Positions 57,916-64,000 of a stretch of 64,000 nucleotides of DNA are shown here, in pieces (within the stretch, counting starts at the first letter, position 1; every line of letters begins with the position of its first letter). The position numbers and the translations under genes are program-made. This DNA is from Theobroma cacao (taxonomy: Eukaryota; Streptophyta; Magnoliopsida; Malvales; Malvaceae), in contig NC_030854.1 of assembly GCF_000208745.1 (NCBI RefSeq), positions 30,757,847-30,821,846 of the forward strand, read 5' to 3'. The notes below the pieces were generated by a model, which was not told the DNA's origin, did not search any database, and saw nothing but the letters and a program-made list of their open reading frames with translations.

Positions 57916-60900
57916 ATGAATTGCTTCCCATGTTTCTCATCACAAAGAAGCAAGAAGGAAACCGGTAAAAAAGAGCATGACTCTCCCTATGACGCCCTTG
58001 TTCAATCAAGAGTGCCTGGTATGCCCTGTGCTTTGTTGCTTATTTTCCCAACTACTAGCCTAATTAATATGTTTATTCACTTCATTCCTTATTGGAGGAA
58101 ACACGGAACTCGGGGCAACCTTGCATGGTTATTAGGTTAGGTATGCATCAAGTGAGATCTAATTCTTAGCTTTCATTATCATGCATAACAAATATATAAT
58201 TAAATCACAACGTAACAAGGATTTTTTATTATTATTTTGGAAAAAAGAGATTCTAATCCGATTAATTGGATATAAGGCTTCATACGTATATCATTGGAGT
58301 AAATGCTCTGATGTTCATAGGACATTTTGTTAGTTATTTTATAATAATTAAGAAACAAAAACATGATACAGAAAATATGGAGGTGTCCAACCAAGTTGAA
58401 AGGGGAAACATTCCCGTTCAAACATTCAATTTTCGAGAGCTAGCCGCCGCAACCAAGAATTTCCGTCAAGAATGTTTGTTGGGTGAAGGTGGTTTCGGAA
58501 GAGTTTACAGGGGGACTCTTCAGGCAACCGGACAGGTGCTCTTTACTGCCAACACTTTTACCCTATCTTTGTTTCTTTCTTTTGAATTTATAAATGGACC
58601 TTAAACTTCGGTAATGAATTATGATCCTTTAGCCTTCATTGGAAACAGGTGGTTGCTGTTAAACAACTTGACAGGAATGCAATGCAAGGAAACAATGAGT
58701 TCCTTGTTGAGGTTGCAAAACTGAGTCTCTTGCGCCATCCAAATCTGGTCAATCTCATTGGATACTGTGCTGATGGAGATCAGAGGCTTTTGGTGTATGA
58801 ATTCATGCCAGGGGGTTGTGTTGAAGGTCATCTACTTGGTACAAACTTTTCCTTTTGCTCTTTTTGCTTTTTCTCTGTTCATTTTCATTAAATTATTTTT
58901 CAAATTATTTGCTTAAAAATTCACATCATGGTCGGTATGTGAAGTGAAAGACAAATTTTAATATTTGTATAGTGTAATTGCAGATATAAAACCTGGGAAA
59001 AAGCCATTAGATTGGATAACCCGAATGAAAATAGCATATGGGGCAGCTCAAGGTCTAGAGTATTTGCATGATAAGGCCAATCCTCCTGTTATATATCGTG
59101 ATCTCAAATCCTCAAACGTTTTGTTAGATGAAGAATTCAATCCAAAACTCTCTGATATTGGACTGGCCAAGCTTGGCCCTTCCGCAGACAAGATGCCTAT
59201 GCAGTCAAGGGTGATGGGAACTTATGGTTACAGTGCTCCGGAGTATTCAAGATCCGGTAAGCTCACAACTACTGCAGATGTATACAGTTTTGGAGTTGTT
59301 CTACTAGAGCTAATCACTGGAAGAAGAGCCATTGACACTACCAAACCTGTCGACGAGCAAAACTTAGTTGCTTGGGTAAGTAGCTTTGTCTGTAGTAGAA
59401 ACGAAGTGATAGATTTCCAATCTTTTATAGCATTAATTTAGGAAAAGAATTTAATAATATCAACCACTCGGTATCATTCTATGCTTGCAACAGGCACAAC
59501 CAATATTCAGGGAACCGAAGAAGTTTCCAGATATGGCAGATCCTTTACTTAAGAAGCAATTTCCTGAAAGGGGTTTGAATCAAGCTGTTGCAATAGCAGC
59601 CATGTGCCTCCAAGATGAACCTGCGGCCCGTCCTTTGATGAGTGATGTGGTGACAGCCTTAAGTTTTCTTTCTATGGCCACAGAAGAGAATAGTATTCCT
59701 CCCACTCTTCCTCCTTCTATCTCTTCTAAGTTGCATTGCATCTCATCTAAGCTGCAATTCTTGGAGCATAGTGATACTGGGAAGCTGAAGGAACAACACA
59801 ACTCTGTTCATAATGCTGATACGGATAGTGAATCAGAACATGATCAAAATGATGAGGTCCGCAATTCACAAGAGGGAAGTGTTTCTTCGAGCCGCAGTAG
59901 CAGTGTGCATACACCTGGAAAAAGTGCTTTGACTATTGATCATAGCAGAAGATCCAGTGATGGAAGTGCTTCTTCCAGAGAAGAAAGCAGCATAAGTTCA
60001 AATGAGGGAGGTGCTTCTTTGAGCCAAAAGAGTAGTGCGAAATCACTGTTTTCTTTAGGCCATGCTTCTTCGGAAGAAACTAGCAGGGATGCACATGATA
60101 AAAGTGATTCTTTGAGCCAAAAGAGCAGTAATAATTCACTATTTTCGTCAAGCCACAATTACAGCAAGGAATCACAGGATGCGAGCTTTTCTCCAAGTCA
60201 CGAAGATAGCAGGAAATCACCATTCTCATCAAGCCACAAAAGCAGCAGGAAGTCACCGAAAAATGATGATTATTTAAGCAGCAGTGACTCAGTTGATGAA
60301 AGTCCCTCTTCAAGTCGTGACAGAAGCAGCAGGAAATTGCTTGATAAAAGTAATTATGCAAGTCAAAACAGCAGCATGAAACCACAGGATGAAAATGTTT
60401 CTTTAGGTCACAATAGCAGCAGGAAATCAACTGATGGAAGTGTTTCTGTGAGTGACAAGAGCAGCTTCAAATCACAGGATGAAAATGATTCTTTAGACCA
60501 TAATAGCAGCAGGAAATTAATTGATGGAAGTGTTTCTCTGAGTCGGAAAAGTAGCCGGAAATCCGAGGACGGAAATGTTTCTTTACGCCGTAATAGCAGC
60601 AGAAAATCACCTGAAGGGAATGTTTCTTTGAGTCGCAAGAGCAGCAGGAGATCACAGGAAGGAAATGATTCCTTACACCATAATAGCAGCAAGAATTCAG
60701 CTGATGCAAGTGTTTCTTTAAGTCGGAAGAGCAGCAGGAAATCACAGCATGGAAACGTTTCTTTACACCATAATAGCAGCAAGGGCTCACATGATGAGAG
60801 CAATTCCTCGGGGTCCAGCAGAAAGAGCCGAAGGCGATCTACGAAGGTAAATGATTCACTGAGCTACAGCAGCAGTGAAGGATCACAGGATGTAAGCGAA

Positions 60901-60969
60901 ATAGACCTGGACAACACCCATCGACGTCCACTTACCTTCACAAAGGCTAAGACAACCGTCTATTTTTGA
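57916..60969 (+). CDS. PBL23-like receptor-like cytoplasmic kinase with long Ser-rich tail
   Basis: An RLCK-VII (PBS1-like) Ser/Thr kinase, a family that relays signals from plasma-membrane receptors. Exons: 57916-58018, 58372-58535, 58649-58838, 58984-59375, 59494-60969, giving 774 aa. The N-terminus MNCFPCFSS has two Cys fit for palmitoylation, matching PBL23. [17 protein letters not shown] (52-68) is the family entry motif. The Gly loop is [11 protein letters not shown] (72-82), the catalytic Lys K94, and the loop YRDLKSSN (190-197). The DFG site reads DIG (210-212), then [14 protein letters not shown]. The kinase ends near 343. The tail (344-774) is Ser/Lys/Asp-rich, with nine 15-residue repeats at 584-718 and many RKSS sites. 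Relatives usually have short tails; PBL27-type members have longer ones. The final 16 residues ([16 protein letters not shown]...) are less repetitive. Confidence 0.9.
60394..60798 (+). repeat. Coding minisatellite: nine 45-bp units in the RLCK tail
   Basis: Nine in-frame units of exactly 45 bp encode 15-residue repeats of the form N/S-V/D-S-L-x-x-N/K-S-S-R/K-K-S-x-D/E-G. Odd units carry HNSS or RNSS; even units carry DKSS or RKSS. The true higher-order unit is therefore a 90-bp dimer. Confidence 0.9.
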
Positions 60970-62767
60970 GCAAAACACATTTGTAGGGAGTCAAATGGGA
61001 ACATTTTGGTCGAGAGAGAAGCCATTTATGCCACCCAGAAACTGAAGTGACTTTGTCTTCTCTTTAATGTTTTTGTCTATGTCTGAGTTACAAGAACTTG
61101 TTATCTTCATTATTCAATTAAATGTGCAGCAAAAAAATTCATAAGCCTTCCCAGTTTTTTCGCTCAGAAATTAGACAACTTGGTTAGGTGTTGGCATGCT
61201 AAGATCAAATATGTTATAATATTAATATAATCACCCGAACAACTGACAACTGCATAACAATTAGTCTATTACTAATTTTTACAATATTGTATTTCCCATC
61301 CTACAGATTCTATTTTAATAAACCCACAATTAAATTTACAAACGCAAGTCAGAAATCTGAAATGCCTAACAGAAAAAGCCCCCAGGGAGGTGTGCCTATA
61401 AAAAGCCCATCTTTGCTTGCCAAAATGCCTAATGTGAAAACTCAAGCCCATTTTGACAAGATGGAGGTTGGGTCCCAAACCCAATTAAAATGAACCATAG
61501 AAAAGATATGTAAAAAGGTCCCTCTCTGTTTTATCTTCTCCAGCCTTTGCCTCTACTCTCCACTCTTTTTCCGCACCACCAGCCCAGCAACTCTCTTCTC
61601 AGGTTCTCTGCTACGTCTCGGCTCAGCTTTTAATGTTTGTGCTTTGCTTAATCCTCAGACAAATTCATGAACTTCTTTGCTATTAACTTCTTGTTGCTTT
61701 TTCTTGTGTTAGTTTTACATGATCATTGTCTGAGTCTGAGAACTGGGTACCATGGAATTTGTAGTTTTGTGCTTGTATAATTTTATTTTTCTGAACTTTG
61801 GTTTACTTGCTGAGGGTATGGATGGAAAATATTATATTATATCATGTGATTTTGTGGGTTAAAACTTGAAAGTTGCTTCAATGTATTCATCTATGTTAGC
61901 TATTTGCCTATAGAATGTCCTTTTATATTTTACTAACAGTCATCAGACTGGACATTCCGGGCCTTAAAATTTAACCTGCTGTTGTTCTGGTTTAGTGGCA
62001 AGGTTCGGTTTTTTGTGGGGAGGTTGCAAAATTTGAAGATAGCTGGTTAAGAATACTAGGGAACTCTGAAATTGCAAACAAAATCATGTTTGGGCTGGTT
62101 GACTTAAAATGAACGAACCTGATTTCTGTTTTTTTTTTAATGCTTTAAATAGATTAAAAAAAAAATTTATGGGGCCATGAAGGCAAACTTGTGGCATGCT
62201 TTATATTTATCTTTCCATTTGGTTTTGCTTTGTAATCAGAATTCTAGATTGCTGTATTGAGCAGAACTTCAATGAAAGAAAACTGAATGAGAAATTTGAT
62301 TCCTATTGAGATACCATGTAATTTTGTTTTTCTTACTTACATCCTTAGTACTGTGTTATTTTGAGCTAGAATTTCATTTTGAGATGTGTTCTATGAATTG
62401 GTTTCTTGAATGGAAAGCTTATTATGTACTGTTGAAGCAAAAGATGTTAATAATGAAAGAATGTCCTGTGAATATGTAACCTGTTCTTTCTTTTTGCTTT
62501 TTGTTCTTTTGGCTCCTTAGTATGACTCTAGTTTCAGCCTTTATTTTGTCTCAGTCCATCGATTTTCCTCTCTAAAACAGTTAGTGTAGTTATCGAAAAA
62601 AGTCAATTTTTTTTTAAAGCATTTTAAACTGAATTAACGAAACCGACCATTTGCCTACCCCTATATACAGCTTCTAACAATTTTCTTTATGTTCTTATTG
62701 TCACTCTAGGTTTGTTTCTAGGAGCAGAAACGATATAACAAACAAGGATTAAGAGGAAGAGGAGGAT
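60970..62767. other. RLCK 3' flank and leader/5' UTR intron of the last gene
   Basis: The RLCK 3' UTR extends to around 61130. A TATA box (TATAAAAAG, 61397-61405) and a C/T-rich leader at 61515-61602 belong to the plus-strand gene starting at 62768. A 5' UTR intron from 61603 (CTCAG|GTTCTC) to 62709 (CACTCTAG) is inferred from splice signals and T-rich content. No other gene is seen. Confidence 0.5.
61397..61405 (+). promoter_or_regulatory. TATA box candidate for the last gene
   Basis: TATAAAAAG stands about 120 bp before the pyrimidine-rich leader. It would drive a transcript with a 5' UTR intron. Confidence 0.4.
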
Positions 62768-64000
62768 ATGATGGTTGTAACCTTATTGTCTCCATGCAAT
62801 TCAACTTTAATCCGTGGTGTCCTTATAAAAGAAAATTCATCATGTCCCCGATTATTTTCGGGCATTAGAGAAAGGATTCTGAATCAACATGCCACAAGAT
62901 GTTTTCATGTTTATCAAAACAAAAGGTTATCTCGTGGCTTTCTTGTGTTTGCTGCGACTGAAGGTTCTGCAAAGTCCAGCAAGTCTGAAGAAACTGTCCC
63001 ATCTTGGGCTAGACCCGATTCTGATGAGCCCCCTCCTTGGGCCCAAGATGAAGGGAAGGAGTACACAGCGCAGCAGAGTTTTGAGATTCCCTTCTATGTT
63101 TACTTACTTGCCTCAGCAGTAACTGCCATTGCTGCAGTATGCTTGCTCTTCTTAATCTATAATGGTTTGACACCCACAAAAATAAGATGTCTAAACTTTT
63201 TCCTCTTCATCCTGCAGATAGGTTCTATTTTTGAGTATGCCAACCAAAGGCCTGTTTTCGGAGTTGTAAACTCAGACAGCATTTTCTATGCGCCCTTGCT
63301 TGGTTTCTTTGTATTTACTGGCATCCCCACTTCTGTGAGTTTTTCTAGTTTATTTTTCTATTTTCTGGTATTGATTTTAATATGTTGAATGAGGGAAAAT
63401 CATCTCTAATTGTTTCCCTGTGGAGTCTAGTTCTTGAAATCTAACAACATATAATTGATACCACAAGTATAACTTCGCTTTTTGGGGAATTTAACAATTA
63501 TTTGTAGTTTGAGGAATTGCAATTCATTTTGGCATCCCTTGACTTTTGTTGCTGAAAGCTCCCAGGAAACTCTAAACAAAGAAGAAAGGTGATTTTAGAA
63601 AAATTACAGGTCTCAGACTACCACATGTTTATCTTTAACTGTGTTGGCTTTAATATTGTAAACTGTTCTAAATCCAATCCAATATGTTTTGTGATCTAAT
63701 GTAATAAGGTCCTATTTATAATCAACTTTGGCTCCTACCAATAATTTTGATTGATTTGGAAGAATGAAGGTTGCGATGCTACGTAACTAAAAAAATAGTT
63801 TTGTCAACAAATTTAAACATATGTTGATATTATAACCTAATAGTCCTTTTATTTGGTGACAAGCAAGCCCATTTTCAAAGTGGTTTATGGAGTACTTATG
63901 AAACATTAGTTTGAAATTATTACCTCAATCTAAGGCATTGTTCTGCTAATCTGACTTTGAATATACAGGCATTTCTTTGGTTCAAATCTGTTCAAGCTGC
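62768..64000 (+). CDS. Predicted plastid membrane protein, partial (runs off the window)
   Basis: Three coding exons are visible: 62768-63136, 63218-63334 and from 63969 to the edge, all in phase 0 with GT-AG sites. The visible part is 173 aa. The N-terminal 60 or so residues lack acidic residues at first and are rich in Ser, Arg and Leu, as in a chloroplast transit peptide. A hydrophilic acidic/proline segment follows (PSWARPDSDEPPPWAQDEG). The first membrane helix is at about 107-123 (IPFYVYLLASAVTAIAA), and a second in exon 3 (IFYAPLLGFFVFTGIP). The last exon begins AFLWFKSVQAA. I recall uncharacterised plant thylakoid-type proteins like this but cannot name the family. The open frame past 63136 is intron. 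Confidence 0.75.

Noticed and set aside
60080..60803. Long minus-strand open frames opposite the RLCK tail
   Set aside because: They are shadows caused by the Ser codon-rich repeat; composition is unlike a protein and no start context or domain exists.
1..64000. CRISPR arrays, bacterial operons or a prophage
   Set aside because: Spliced plant genes, Pol III snoRNA promoters and plant transposons show nuclear plant DNA; no regularly spaced short repeats were seen.

Overview
The window is nuclear DNA from a flowering plant. It has GT-AG introns, AT-rich intergenic DNA, plant-only protein families (short PIN, CLAVATA2, TGD3, plant metallothionein, UGT73-type glycosyltransferase), plant-type Pol III U3 snoRNA promoters and many small transposable-element remnants. 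The proteins look eudicot; a malvid such as Malvaceae is my impression only. I rebuilt the spliced genes by hand from splice sites, reading-frame phase and family similarity. Nine protein genes are complete or nearly so and a tenth runs off the right edge.

Layout. 1-6 kb: a 12-exon DUF707 membrane protein (-). 6-11.6 kb: AT-rich intergenic DNA with palindromic elements. 11.7-14.3 kb: a short-loop, PIN5-like auxin carrier (-). 15.3-26.8 kb: a tandem duplication of about 6.6 kb. Each unit has one U3 snoRNA gene (+). Unit 2 also contains exon 2 of a CBSX6-like gene (-; exon 1 lies at 28.2-28.6 kb), whereas unit 1 has lost that exon by a clean deletion of about 1.6 kb. 29-35 kb: transposon-rich DNA with a 1.35-kb long-TIR Mutator-like element flanked by a perfect 10-bp target duplication, tRNA-like SINE copies, and an intact tRNA-Asn gene. 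35.7-40.5 kb: a UGT73-type glucosyltransferase (-) divergent from CLAVATA2 (+). 42.4-42.9 kb: a cysteine-poor type-2-like metallothionein (+). 44.1-51.1 kb: TGD3/ABCI13 in 10 exons (-). 52.6-53.7 kb: a MAPKKK17-21-type kinase (+). 57.9-61.0 kb: a PBL23-like receptor-like cytoplasmic kinase with a Ser-rich repeat tail of about 430 residues (+). 62.8 kb to the end: the start of a predicted plastid membrane protein (+).

The genes do not form a pathway; this is an ordinary mixed plant neighbourhood. Loose themes are signalling (CLV2, MAPKKK, RLCK), auxin and lipid transport (PIN5, TGD3) and ribosome biogenesis (U3). The most unusual items are the duplicated U3/CBSX6 segment with its lost orphan exon, the dimeric 45/90-bp coding repeat in the kinase tail, and the metallothionein with only 8 cysteines.
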